From Mesorhizobium sp. L-8-3 (GTDB lineage Bacteria; Pseudomonadota; Alphaproteobacteria; Rhizobiales; Rhizobiaceae), in assembly GCF_016756615.1 (NCBI RefSeq), contig NZ_AP023262.1, positions 2,168,501 through 2,232,500 on the forward strand: DNA of 64,000 bases, written 5' to 3'. A model generated the notes under the pieces. The model searched no databases. It saw only the letters and a list, made by a program, of their open reading frames with translations, and was not told the origin of the DNA. This document shows positions 42,885 to 51,381 of this stretch, one piece after another (the stretch's first letter is position 1; every line of letters starts with the position of its first letter). A program made the translations under genes and the position numbers.

Positions 42885-44291
42885 ATGGTGAAGACCCCGA
42901 AAACACGCCATTCCAAGCAGCGCCGAGACCCGGTGACGATCGATCTCGGGCCGGGCGACGTGTCGAGGGTGACGGAAGCGAATCCCGCAGGAGAAAGCGA
43001 ATCGGCTCGGCCGGAGGCAGTTTCCGAAAACCTGTTCGACGCCGCGCCGGCTGCCGAAGACCCCGCAGCAAAGCCTGCCGATGCCGAGGAGACTTCGGCG
43101 GAAGCGGCGGTCGGCGACGACCGCAACGTGCTCGATGAGGATGTGCGGGCAAGGACCCATGCAGAGCCGCGCTATGCCGCCGGGTTTGGCCGTTCGCCCC
43201 TGGAAAACGATGAGATCAAGGATCCTGAGGAGCCCCAGCCTGGCCCCCAACGCGCCGCGGGACGGGGAGCCGCCATCGCTGCAGGCTTGGCCGGCGGCGT
43301 GATCGCCCTCGCGGGGGCGGGTCTGCTGCAGTTCGCAGGGCTGCTCCCTTCGCCCGGCAGCAGCGGCAGTCCCAATGCCGCGGCGGTGCAGATCGAGATC
43401 GACGCGTTGAGGCAGGAGCTCGACAGGCTGAAGAATGCGCCGGCCCCGGGCGAGAGGCTCGACGCCCTGACGGCGACGGTCGACCAGTTGAAATCCGACC
43501 TCACCGGTCTGCACGGGGCAGTCGCAACGGGCGGCGCCGGCGATGGAGCGGCGGTTCAGGCGCTCGACACGAAACTCAAGGAGGTCGAGGCGACCGTCGC
43601 GGCGCTTGGCGCCGCGGACGGCGGCGCGTCGGCGGCTGAACTCGATCACCTGAACCAGAAAATCGCCTCTCTGGAAGACGCGATCGAAGCAGCCTCCAAG
43701 GCCGGTACCGCCGTAGACGGGCGCCTCGCTGCGCTCGAACAGACTGTCGCCGGGCTTTCCCAGAAGGTCGAGGCGCAGGCCGACCAGCCGCGCATCGCGC
43801 TGGCGATCGCCGCGTCGGGCCTCAAGGCAGCGGTCGAGCGCGGCGGCGCTTTCGCGGCCGAGCTCGAAACGCTGGCGGCGGTCGCACCGAATGCGCCGGA
43901 GCTGGCCGAGTTGCGGACGCTGGCCGAAAAGGGCGTGCCTTCCAGGACGGACCTCGTCGCCGCCGCGCCCGCCGCGGCGACGGCGATGATCGACGCTTCG
44001 ACCGTCGTCGACGAAAACGCCGGCTTCCTCGACCGGTTGATGACGAGCGCGGAGTCCCTCGTAAAGGTGCGGCCGGTCGGCGTCGTGGAAGGGGAAGGCG
44101 TTCCTGAAAAGACCGCCCGCATGGAGGCAGCATTGAAGGATGGCGATCTGGCCAGGGCGCTTGCCGAATACGACACGCTGCCGGAGCCGTCCAAGGACGC
44201 CGGCGCTGCCTTTGCCGACGCCGTGCGCAGCCGCCTCAAGGCCGAGCAACTGGTCGACAAGGCGCTGGCCGGCGCCTTGAATGCCGGGTGA
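42885..44291 (+). CDS. Mic60/mitofilin-type inner-membrane protein
   Basis: Bacterial relative of mitochondrial Mic60, 468 residues. An acidic cytoplasmic N terminus (about 1-125) is followed by one membrane helix (GAAIAAGLAGGVIALAGAGL, about 127-146), a long periplasmic Ala-rich coiled coil (about 165-310), and a C-terminal domain ending in ARALAEYDTLPEPSKDAG and SRLKAEQLVDKAL. Alphaproteobacterial Mic60 shapes intracytoplasmic membranes and is typically encoded between heme genes, as here. The ATG at 42885 is preferred over 42834. The hemY start follows its stop by ten bases. Confidence 0.82.
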   Translation: MVKTPKTRHSKQRRDPVTIDLGPGDVSRVTEANPAGESESARPEAVSENLFDAAPAAEDPAAKPADAEETSAEAAVGDDRNVLDEDVRARTHAEPRYAAGFGRSPLENDEIKDPEEPQPGPQRAAGRGAAIAAGLAGGVIALAGAGLLQFAGLLPSPGSSGSPNAAAVQIEIDALRQELDRLKNAPAPGERLDALTATVDQLKSDLTGLHGAVATGGAGDGAAVQALDTKLKEVEATVAALGAADGGASAAELDHLNQKIASLEDAIEAASKAGTAVDGRLAALEQTVAGLSQKVEAQADQPRIALAIAASGLKAAVERGGAFAAELETLAAVAPNAPELAELRTLAEKGVPSRTDLVAAAPAAATAMIDASTVVDENAGFLDRLMTSAESLVKVRPVGVVEGEGVPEKTARMEAALKDGDLARALAEYDTLPEPSKDAGAAFADAVRSRLKAEQLVDKALAGALNAG

Positions 44292-44301
44292 GGGGAAGCC
44301 G

Positions 44302-45876
44302 ATGGTCCGCGTCCTGTTCTTCCTGCTTGTCGTTTTCGGCCTCGGCCTGGGCTTCGCCTGGCTCGCCGACCGCCCGGGCGAGATGGTCGTCACCTTCCAG
44401 GGCTATCAGTACCAGGTGTCGCTGATGGTGGCGGCGGTCGCCGTCACGGCCATCGTGGCGGCGGTCATGATCCTGTGGTGGCTCGTCCGGTCGATCTGGA
44501 ACAGCCCCTATATGATCTCTCGCTATTTCAGGGTGCGGCGCCGCGACCGGGGCTATCAGGCCCTGTCTACGGGGATGATCGCGGCCGGGGCCGGTGACGC
44601 GGCGCTGGCGCGCAAGAAGAACAGGGAGGCGGCGAAGCTGATCAGTTCGGATCAGGAGCCGCTGATCCAGTTGCTGGACGCGCATGCCTCGCTGCTCGAA
44701 GGAGACCATGACGGTGCGCGCAAGAGGTTCGAGGCCATGCTCGACGATCCCGAGCTGCGGCTGCTCGGGCTGCGTGGGCTCTATCTCGAGGCGGAACGTC
44801 TCGGCGAACGCGAGGCGGCCCGGCACTACGCGGGCCGTGCGGCAGCGATCGCCCCGCAGCTCGGCTGGGCATCCGACGTCACGCTCGGAGAGAAGACCGA
44901 ACAGGGCGACTGGGACGACGCGCTGCGGCTGGTCGAGATGCAGAAGGCCGGGCATCAGATCGACCGCGAAACCGTCAACCGCAGGCGTGCGGTGCTCTTG
45001 ACCGCAAAGTCGATGGCCGCCCTCGACGTCGATCCGCTCGCCGCCAAGAATGCGGGGACGGAAGCCAACCGGCTGGCGCCCGCCCTGGTGCCCGCCGCGC
45101 TCGCCGCCGCACGCGCGCTGTTCCGGCAGAACGATCTGCGCAGGGGCACGAAGGTCCTCGAGGCGATCTGGAAGGTCGAGCCGCATCCCGAGGTCGCCGA
45201 TCTCTACGTCCATGCGCGTCCGGGCGATGCGACCCATGACAGGCTGGCGCGCGCCCGGCGGCTCCAGTCGCTCAAGCAGAACCATCCGCAATCCTCGCTC
45301 GCCGTGGCGCGCGCCGCCCTCGACGCCGGCGAATATCGCGCCGCGCGGGAGGAGGCCGAGGCGGCCATCCGCATGCAGCCGGGCGAGGCCGCCTATCTGC
45401 TGCTGGCCGATATCGAAGAGGCCGAAACGGGCGACCAGGGCCGCATCCGCCAATACCTGTCGAGAGCGTTGCGCGCGCCGCGCGATCCCGCCTGGGTGGC
45501 CGACGGCTATGTTTCCGACCGCTGGGCTCCGTGCTCGCCGGTAACGGGCAAGCTCGACGCCTTCGAATGGCGTGTGCCCGTCGAACGGCTCGGCCAGATG
45601 ATCGAGCAGGAGGACGAGATCCCGCTTCCGGCCCTGCCGGCCAAGACCGAGCCTGCGGTCGGAGCTGCGCCGGCCGTCGAGCCCGAAACGGCGCCGGCCG
45701 CGCTCTCGGCCGTCAACCAGAACACGGTCGAGCATGACGCCGAACCGGCAGCGCGGGTGGCGCCGGCAGGCGACGGACGGCTGCCCGAGAACGGGGAGCC
45801 GATGCGCCGTCCCGACGATCCCGGCGTCGATCCCGAGGAAACCGACGAGGCGTCGAAACGTTTTCGTCTGTTCTGA
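44302..45876 (+). CDS. hemY: HemY-family TPR membrane protein
   Basis: Inner-membrane protein of the HemY (COG3898) family, 524 residues, encoded with heme-synthesis genes but not an enzyme. Two N-terminal helices (about 3-22 and 39-62) precede a HemY_N region (ISRYFRVRRRDRGYQALSTG) and TPR-like helical repeats (about 100-400). The Pro/Glu-rich C-terminal tail (about 425-524) is low complexity. A GAGGGGAAG ribosome binding site precedes the ATG at 44302. The first 30 bases of a longer frame overlap mic60. Confidence 0.88.
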   Translation: MVRVLFFLLVVFGLGLGFAWLADRPGEMVVTFQGYQYQVSLMVAAVAVTAIVAAVMILWWLVRSIWNSPYMISRYFRVRRRDRGYQALSTGMIAAGAGDAALARKKNREAAKLISSDQEPLIQLLDAHASLLEGDHDGARKRFEAMLDDPELRLLGLRGLYLEAERLGEREAARHYAGRAAAIAPQLGWASDVTLGEKTEQGDWDDALRLVEMQKAGHQIDRETVNRRRAVLLTAKSMAALDVDPLAAKNAGTEANRLAPALVPAALAAARALFRQNDLRRGTKVLEAIWKVEPHPEVADLYVHARPGDATHDRLARARRLQSLKQNHPQSSLAVARAALDAGEYRAAREEAEAAIRMQPGEAAYLLLADIEEAETGDQGRIRQYLSRALRAPRDPAWVADGYVSDRWAPCSPVTGKLDAFEWRVPVERLGQMIEQEDEIPLPALPAKTEPAVGAAPAVEPETAPAALSAVNQNTVEHDAEPAARVAPAGDGRLPENGEPMRRPDDPGVDPEETDEASKRFRLF

Positions 45877-45951
45877 TTGTCTTTGTTTCGATTGTCATGG
45901 GCATGGCGTCCGGATAACGGTCTCCTGCCTCTCTTCCCGGATGTCCCCGCC

Positions 45952-46419
45952 ATGATCGAACGTCTTCTGTCCTTCCTCAAAGAACTGCCCGGCGCGCAAT
46001 CCGGCGCGCTCGCCGGCAAGGACGACCCCAAGGTTGCGGCCGCCGCTCTGATGATCCACGTGATGGACGCCGACGGCGTGCGCCAGGCCTCGGAAGTGAC
46101 CCGGCTCAAGCAGATGCTCTCCGAGCACTACGGCGTGAAGGGCGAGACGCTGGAGGCGCTGTTCCGCGCCGGCGAGCGGGCCGACCAGGAGGCCATCGAC
46201 CTCTATGCCTTCACCAGCGTCCTGAAACGCCACCTCGACGAAGAGGCCAAGGCGGAATTCATCGGCATCATGTGGGAGGTCGTCTTTGCCGACGGCGAAC
46301 TGCATGAGCTCGAGGACAATACGGTGTGGCGCGTGGCCGAACTGATCGGCGTCGACCGGCACGAGCGCATCGCCGCGCGCCAGCGCGCCCAGCGCCAGGC
46401 CCCCGACAAGGCAAATTGA
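45952..46419 (+). CDS. TerB-family (tellurite resistance-like) protein
   Basis: A 155-residue all-helical TerB-like protein of the COG4103 type. Conserved acidic residues are seen in MDADGVRQASEV and VVFADGELHELED. The role is unknown; the name tellurite resistance is historical. The ATG at 45952 is the best start; 75 upstream bases are open but not conserved. It is probably the last gene of the hem operon. It shares its fold with the membrane-anchored protein at 1026-1553. Confidence 0.85.
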   Translation: MIERLLSFLKELPGAQSGALAGKDDPKVAAAALMIHVMDADGVRQASEVTRLKQMLSEHYGVKGETLEALFRAGERADQEAIDLYAFTSVLKRHLDEEAKAEFIGIMWEVVFADGELHELEDNTVWRVAELIGVDRHERIAARQRAQRQAPDKAN

Positions 46420-46452
46420 CGCTGATGCCGGTCGGGTCTCATGCCCGACCAA

Positions 46453-47442
46453 TCAGAGCGTCACGACGATCTTCCCGAACTGATCGTTCGATTCCAGGAA
46501 GCGGTGCGCCTCGACGATCTCATCGAAGGCGAAAGTCCTGGCGATCACAGGCTTCAGGGCCCCGGAACCCAGACCATCAAGGATGAAGGCCTTGGCGGCT
46601 TCCAGCCGGGAGCGGTCGCGGACCACCTCATGTACGAGATAGCCGCGTAGCGTCAGGCTCTTGCTCAGGACCGCGAGGAGCGGGAAGGGTGTCTGCTCGC
46701 GGCTGAGCGCGCCATAGGCGATGAGAATGCCGCCCGGCGACATGGCCGCCGCCAGCGCCTCGATCGCCGGGCCGCCGACCGGGTCGAACACGACGCGCAC
46801 GCCCTCGGCGCCCCCGATATCCCGCAATCTCGCCGCCAGATCCTCCTCGGCCGAGGCGACGACATGCGTGGCGCCGACGTCGAACAGAGCCTGCTTCTTG
46901 GCCGAGGTCCGCGTGACGGCGACCACTGTGGCGCCGATCGTCCTGGCCAGTTGGATCGCGGCGATGCCGACGCTGCTCGATGCCGCAGTGACGACGACGA
47001 CGTCATCCTGCCGCAGGCCCGCTATGTCGACCAGCGCGCCGTAGGCGGTGAGATACTGCATCCAGGCCGCCGCGGCCTCTTCCCATCCGAGCGATGACGG
47101 GTGCCTGACCATGAGTTCGGCGGGAAATGTGGCGATCTCGCCATAAGCGGGCCAGCGGACCATCGACAAAGGCGGCACGACGCTGACGGCATCGCCGGGT
47201 ACGACGCCGACCACTCCGTCGCCGACCGCCTCGACGATGCCCGATGCTTCGAGGCCGAGGCCGGAGGGCAGCTTCGCCTCTTCGATATAGGAACCCGAGC
47301 GCAGAAGCGCCTCGGCCCTGTTGAGACCCAGCGCCTTGACGCGAATGCGCACTTCGCCCCGGCCCGGCGCGGGGACGGTGACATCTTCGATGCGCAGAAC
47401 CTCGGGACCGCCAAGCTCGTGGAAACGAACGACACGCGTCAT
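46453..47442 (-). CDS. Zinc-independent MDR-family quinone oxidoreductase
   Basis: Medium-chain dehydrogenase/reductase of 329 residues. The N-terminal GroES-like part (PGRGEVRIRVKALGLNRAEALLRSG) lacks the zinc-binding Cys/His, and the Rossmann motif is TAASSSVGIAAIQLA (about 153-167). This fits NADPH-quinone oxidoreductase or similar enone reductases. It is divergent from a LysR gene, a common pairing in which LysR activates the oxidoreductase. The 101-base gap holds an imperfect dyad (47446-47482). Confidence 0.87.
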   Translation of the reverse strand: MTRVVRFHELGGPEVLRIEDVTVPAPGRGEVRIRVKALGLNRAEALLRSGSYIEEAKLPSGLGLEASGIVEAVGDGVVGVVPGDAVSVVPPLSMVRWPAYGEIATFPAELMVRHPSSLGWEEAAAAWMQYLTAYGALVDIAGLRQDDVVVVTAASSSVGIAAIQLARTIGATVVAVTRTSAKKQALFDVGATHVVASAEEDLAARLRDIGGAEGVRVVFDPVGGPAIEALAAAMSPGGILIAYGALSREQTPFPLLAVLSKSLTLRGYLVHEVVRDRSRLEAAKAFILDGLGSGALKPVIARTFAFDEIVEAHRFLESNDQFGKIVVTL

Positions 47443-47543
47443 CGGTCATAACTCCAAATCAATCGAACTGAATGAGCTATGACAGGATGCCAAAGGCCGA
47501 TAAATGAGCGAATAGGCAGAGCAATGGAAACCACAGGTTCGAA

Positions 47544-48443
47544 ATGGATCGCCTCTTGAGCATGGCGGTATTCGTCAAGGCCGTCGATCTGGGTTCATTC
47601 TCGGCGGCGGCTGCGGCCCTCGACATGTCGGGACCCATGGTCGGCAAGCATGTCCGGTTCCTGGAACAGCGCCTCGGCGTGCGTCTCATCAACCGGACCA
47701 CGCGCCGCCAGGTTCTGACCGAGTTCGGACGGGCCTACTACGACCGGTGCCGGGTCGTGCTCGCGGAGGCGGATGCGGCGGATGCGCTCGCGGCCGACCA
47801 GTTGGGCGTGCCGCGTGGAAAGCTGCGTGTCGCCATGTCGGTGCATTTCGGTCGGCGCTGCGTTGCTCCCATCCTGCTCGACCTGGCGCGGCAACATCCC
47901 GGCCTGGAACTCGACCTGTCGTTCGGCGACGCGATCGTCGACCTCGCGGAAGACGGATACGACATCGCAATACGGACCGGCGATCCGCAAGACAAGGCAG
48001 GGCTCATCGCACGCCGCGTCGCGCGTCAGCGCATGGTGGTCTGCGCCGCTCCTTCCTATCTCGGTGCGCATGGCCGGCCACGGCGGATCGAGGAACTCGG
48101 CGAATATCAGGCCGTCATCTACCGCCGTTCGGGACGAATCCGCCCTTGGCTCTTCCCCGGCAAGGATCAGCCGATCATGGAGTTCATGCCGTCAGGGCGC
48201 CTGCGGCTCGACGATCTCGAGGCGATCGCCGATGCCGCGGAAGCGGGTATGGGGCTTGCCTGGCTGCCCTACTGGCTGGTGCGCGAGCGAATTTTGGCAG
48301 GCGGGCTTGTCCGGCTCCTGCCGGACCAGCCGGAATTTCTCTACGATTGCTATGCGTTGTGGCTGCAGACCCCGCATCTGTCATTGAAGGTGCGGCTCGC
48401 CGTCGATGCCCTCGCGGCGCGGCTGCCCGGACTGATGTCGTGA
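47544..48443 (+). CDS. LysR-family regulator of the adjacent oxidoreductase
   Basis: A 299-residue LysR protein: winged helix with MAVFVKAVDLGSFSAAAAAL (about 7-26) and LINRTTRRQVLTEFG, then the effector domain from about residue 90. It belongs to the large branch frequently paired with redox enzymes. It is divergent from the MDR oxidoreductase gene and probably regulates it. Confidence 0.9.
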   Translation: MDRLLSMAVFVKAVDLGSFSAAAAALDMSGPMVGKHVRFLEQRLGVRLINRTTRRQVLTEFGRAYYDRCRVVLAEADAADALAADQLGVPRGKLRVAMSVHFGRRCVAPILLDLARQHPGLELDLSFGDAIVDLAEDGYDIAIRTGDPQDKAGLIARRVARQRMVVCAAPSYLGAHGRPRRIEELGEYQAVIYRRSGRIRPWLFPGKDQPIMEFMPSGRLRLDDLEAIADAAEAGMGLAWLPYWLVRERILAGGLVRLLPDQPEFLYDCYALWLQTPHLSLKVRLAVDALAARLPGLMS

Positions 48444-48558
48444 AATGCCGTCGGACCATTCGATTCCGGCATTTCCAACCACCGCGATGCCGGTCCAGGC
48501 AGGCTTGCGTGGCTTCGCCCGCGCTTCATCTGCCTGGCCACTTCTTTTGCCGCAGGTC

Positions 48559-48589
48559 TTTTGTCGGAAAACCGTGGGACACTTTTGCG
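48559..48589 (-). repeat. Second decayed copy of the interspersed repeat
   Basis: On the minus strand it reads CAAAAGTGTCCCACGGTTTT followed by CCGAC, sharing the AAAGTGT and CGGTTT core with the element at 28535-28574. It lies in the 219-base gap between lysR and the GATase gene, which otherwise shows nothing. Confidence 0.4.
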
Positions 48590-48662
48590 AAACCTGCTTA
48601 GACTGAGCCGGCGTCGAGATCGGGGCGAATCGTGCCGTGGTGTTCGACTGCACCTAAGAAGC

Positions 48663-49403
48663 ATGCAAACCGATCCGATTCTGACAGCCGCCATGCCGTC
48701 CACGCGACGTCCGCAAATCCTCGTCATTCTGCATCAGGAAGCTTCCAGCCCGGGCAGGGTGGGGCATCTCCTCATCGAAAACGGCTTCGACCTCGACATT
48801 CGCCGCCCGCCCCTCGGTGACCCGCTGCCTGAAACGCTTGCCGGCCATGCCGGCGCCGTCGTCTTCGGCGGGCCGATGAGCGCCAACGACAAGGAGGAGT
48901 TCGTCCGGCGCGAGACCGAGTGGCTCGCCGTGCCGCTGCGGGAGAACCGGCCGTTTCTCGGGATCTGCCTCGGCGCGCAGATGCTGGTGAATCATCTCGG
49001 CGGTCGCGTCGCCGGCCATCATGAGGGGCTGGTCGAGATCGGGTGGTATCCGCTGAAGCCGACCGAAGAAGGCAAGGCGATGATGCACTGGCCGGAAATG
49101 GTCTACCAGTTCCATCGCGAAGGGTTCTCGCTGCCATCAGGCGCGAAGCTGCTCGCCACGGCCGATTCCTATCCCAACCAGGCGTTCCGCTACGGTGATA
49201 ATGCCTGGGGCATCCAGTTCCATGCCGAACTGACGCGGGTGATGATGCAGCGCTGGGTCGTGCGCGGAGCGCATCGGTTCGAGCTTCCGGGTGCGCAGCC
49301 GGGCCGCGACCACCTGGGCGGTCGCATGATCTGGGACATGCATCTGAAGCGCTGGCTGGACGAATTTCTGCAGCTCATCTTTGGCGGCAAGTCCAAGCGC
49401 TGA
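48663..49403 (+). CDS. Class I glutamine amidotransferase-like protein
   Basis: A 246-residue GATase1 domain protein. The nucleophile elbow is GICLGAQM (Cys), His is in GIQFHAELT, and the oxyanion region is VVFGGPMSAND. It has no synthetase domain and resembles stand-alone members annotated as GMP-synthase-like or gamma-glutamyl hydrolases. Start options are the ATG at 48663 and one at 48693. It is convergent with the MFS gene. Confidence 0.85.
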   Translation: MQTDPILTAAMPSTRRPQILVILHQEASSPGRVGHLLIENGFDLDIRRPPLGDPLPETLAGHAGAVVFGGPMSANDKEEFVRRETEWLAVPLRENRPFLGICLGAQMLVNHLGGRVAGHHEGLVEIGWYPLKPTEEGKAMMHWPEMVYQFHREGFSLPSGAKLLATADSYPNQAFRYGDNAWGIQFHAELTRVMMQRWVVRGAHRFELPGAQPGRDHLGGRMIWDMHLKRWLDEFLQLIFGGKSKR

Positions 49404-49462
49404 AGCAACTTCAGTAAGAGTGCGCGCGGTTTTGCATTCGGAACTGCGCAAAATGATCCGGG

Positions 49463-50698
49463 TCAGGTCCGCCCGTCGAGGCGGCGCACCTTTCTCAGTT
49501 CCGGGAAGATGACTGCCCAGAGGCCGGCGACGGCGACGGCGCCGATGCCGCCGAACACCACGGCGGGTACTGTGCCGATCAGCGCGGCCATGGTGCCAGC
49601 CCGGAACTCGCCGAGTTCGTTCGAGGCGCCGACAAACACCATGTTGACCGCGTTGACGCGGCCGCGCACCCGATCCGGCGTCCATAGCTGGATGAGGGTC
49701 TCGCGTATGTAGACGCTGACCATGTCGGTGGCGCCGAGCATCACGAGACAGCCGATCGACAGCCAGGGCATGGCGGAGATACCGAACACGGCGGTGAAGG
49801 CGCCGAAGAAGGCGACAAAGGCCAGCATTACGATGCCGGCATGATCGCGGATCGGGTGGCCGGCAAGCCAGACGGCGACGCCAAGCGCGCCTATGCCGGG
49901 TGCGGCGCGCAGCAATCCCAACCCCCAGGGCCCCAGATCGAGAATGTCGCGGGCATAGACGGGCAGCAGCGCCACCGCGCCTGATAGAAGCACGGCGAAG
50001 AGGTCGAGCGAGACGGCTCCGAGCACGATCTTCTCGCTCCAGATGTAGCGGAAACCGGCGAAGAGCGTCTCGAGCGTCGGTTTGTCGGTTTCGCTGCGCT
50101 GTCGGGGTCTGGGTATCGAATGGACGAGGCCGGCTGCGGCCAGCATCAGCATCGCAGCGACGGCATAGGCCGCTTCGGCGGACAGGCCGTAGAGCAGCCC
50201 GCCCGCGACCGGGCCGACGATGTTCGCGGTCTGCCAGGCCGACGAATTCCAGGCGACCGCATTGGCAAAGTCCTCCGGCGGCACCAGATTGGCGACCAGC
50301 GAGGCCGAGGCCGGGGCGAAGAAAGCGCGCGCGATACCGAAGGCGCCGAGCACGGCAAAGACGGGGCTGGGCCCGGCGAGGCCATGCCAGCTGAGCAGGA
50401 GCAAAGCCAGCGCGCAAACCGCCTCCAGCGCTGCCGCCAGGGCCATGATCAGCCGTCGTCCGAACCGGTCGGCGACGACCCCGGTGACCAGGACCAGCAG
50501 CAGCGAGGGTGCGAACTGGATGACGCCGACCAGTCCGAGATCGAACGGATCGCGCGTCAGGTCATAGATCTGCCACCCGACCGCGACGGAGACGACCTGC
50601 GTGGAGAAAGTGGCGAGGAATCGCGCCAACCAGTAGCGGAGGAAGGGGCCATGGCGGAACGCCGTGAAGCGTTCCGCGGCGGTACTGTCGGCTGTCAT
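49463..50698 (-). CDS. MFS transporter (Bcr/EnfA-like exporter group)
   Basis: Twelve-helix major facilitator, 411 residues, with the loop motif GVVADRFGRRLIM between helices 2 and 3 and a start typical of the enterobactin-exporter-like MFS_3 group (FLRYWLARFLATFSTQVVSVAVG). It probably exports a small metabolite. I use the ATG at 50698; a frame to 50740 adds 14 residues. It is encoded just after the AhpD-like gene on the same strand. Confidence 0.87.
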   Translation of the reverse strand: MTADSTAAERFTAFRHGPFLRYWLARFLATFSTQVVSVAVGWQIYDLTRDPFDLGLVGVIQFAPSLLLVLVTGVVADRFGRRLIMALAAALEAVCALALLLLSWHGLAGPSPVFAVLGAFGIARAFFAPASASLVANLVPPEDFANAVAWNSSAWQTANIVGPVAGGLLYGLSAEAAYAVAAMLMLAAAGLVHSIPRPRQRSETDKPTLETLFAGFRYIWSEKIVLGAVSLDLFAVLLSGAVALLPVYARDILDLGPWGLGLLRAAPGIGALGVAVWLAGHPIRDHAGIVMLAFVAFFGAFTAVFGISAMPWLSIGCLVMLGATDMVSVYIRETLIQLWTPDRVRGRVNAVNMVFVGASNELGEFRAGTMAALIGTVPAVVFGGIGAVAVAGLWAVIFPELRKVRRLDGRT

Positions 50699-50773
50699 GT
50701 CGACCCATGCGGCGATGTCGTTGCAGCGCGTGTAGCGCAAATCGCCATGGAGGGCGCGGATTTTTTCGAGCGC

Positions 50774-51232
50774 TCAGCCCCAGGCTGTGCTGGCGACCTG
50801 CCGGGTGGCGGCATTGAGGCGGTTCCACACATTGATCACCGATATCGACACGAGAAGAGCGGCCAGCGCCTGCTCGTCATAGTGACGGGCGGCATCCGCC
50901 CAGATATCGTCCGGCACCGGGTCGGAACGGTCGCTGAGGCGCGTGACCGCTTCGGCGAGCGCCAAAGCGGCGCGTTCGGCGTCGGTGAAGTAAGGCGTGT
51001 CCCGCCATGCCGCCACGGCAAACAGTCGCTGATCCGTCTCGCCGTCCTTCCTGGCCATCCGTGGGTGCATATCCACGCAGACGCCGCAGCCATTGATCTG
51101 GCTGACCCTCAGATGCAGCAGATGGATGGTGCGTGCCGGGACAATACCGTTCTCCGTCACGGCATTCAGCGCCTGCAGGGCGTGCATGGCTCCGGGGAGG
51201 ATCATCGCCGGGTGTTTCATTCTTGCTTGCAT
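50774..51232 (-). CDS. AhpD-like carboxymuconolactone decarboxylase-family protein
   Basis: A 152-residue AhpD-fold protein with the redox motif CGVC followed by His (NGCGVCVDMHPR), as in alkylhydroperoxidases. AAGGAG precedes the ATG at 51232. The gene is divergent from an ECF41 sigma factor. ECF41 genes are known to sit beside exactly this class of protein, which is often their target, so I infer functional linkage. Confidence 0.88.
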   Translation of the reverse strand: MQARMKHPAMILPGAMHALQALNAVTENGIVPARTIHLLHLRVSQINGCGVCVDMHPRMARKDGETDQRLFAVAAWRDTPYFTDAERAALALAEAVTRLSDRSDPVPDDIWADAARHYDEQALAALLVSISVINVWNRLNAATRQVASTAWG

Positions 51233-51318
51233 GAGTGGTCTCCTTGAGAGGTATCTGGCAGGGGTATCCGGGTTCCTTGCTGACGGTTCCGCCACCCGGC
51301 CGGTCGTTCCAACCGTTC

Positions 51319-51345
51319 TGTCACATCCGCCGGGTCTCGCACGTC
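51319..51345 (+). promoter_or_regulatory. ECF41-type promoter
   Basis: TGTCACA (51319-51325), 16 bases, CGTC (51342-51345). This matches the ECF41 promoter signature (TGTCACA-N16-CGTC) that I recall from characterised ECF41 systems. It points at the sigma factor gene, whose ATG is 36 bases downstream, indicating autoregulation. Confidence 0.7.
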
Positions 51346-51381
51346 ATGGGCTTGACGGAAGCCGACGGAGAAATGTGACCG

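Noticed and set aside
42522..44393. A 623-codon minus-strand frame opposite mic60
   Set aside because: Arg/Gly-rich shadow; the plus-strand frame has helix, coiled coil and operon context.
44236..45735. A 499-codon minus-strand frame opposite hemY
   Set aside because: Shadow frame with no family signal, lying inside a convincing plus-strand gene.
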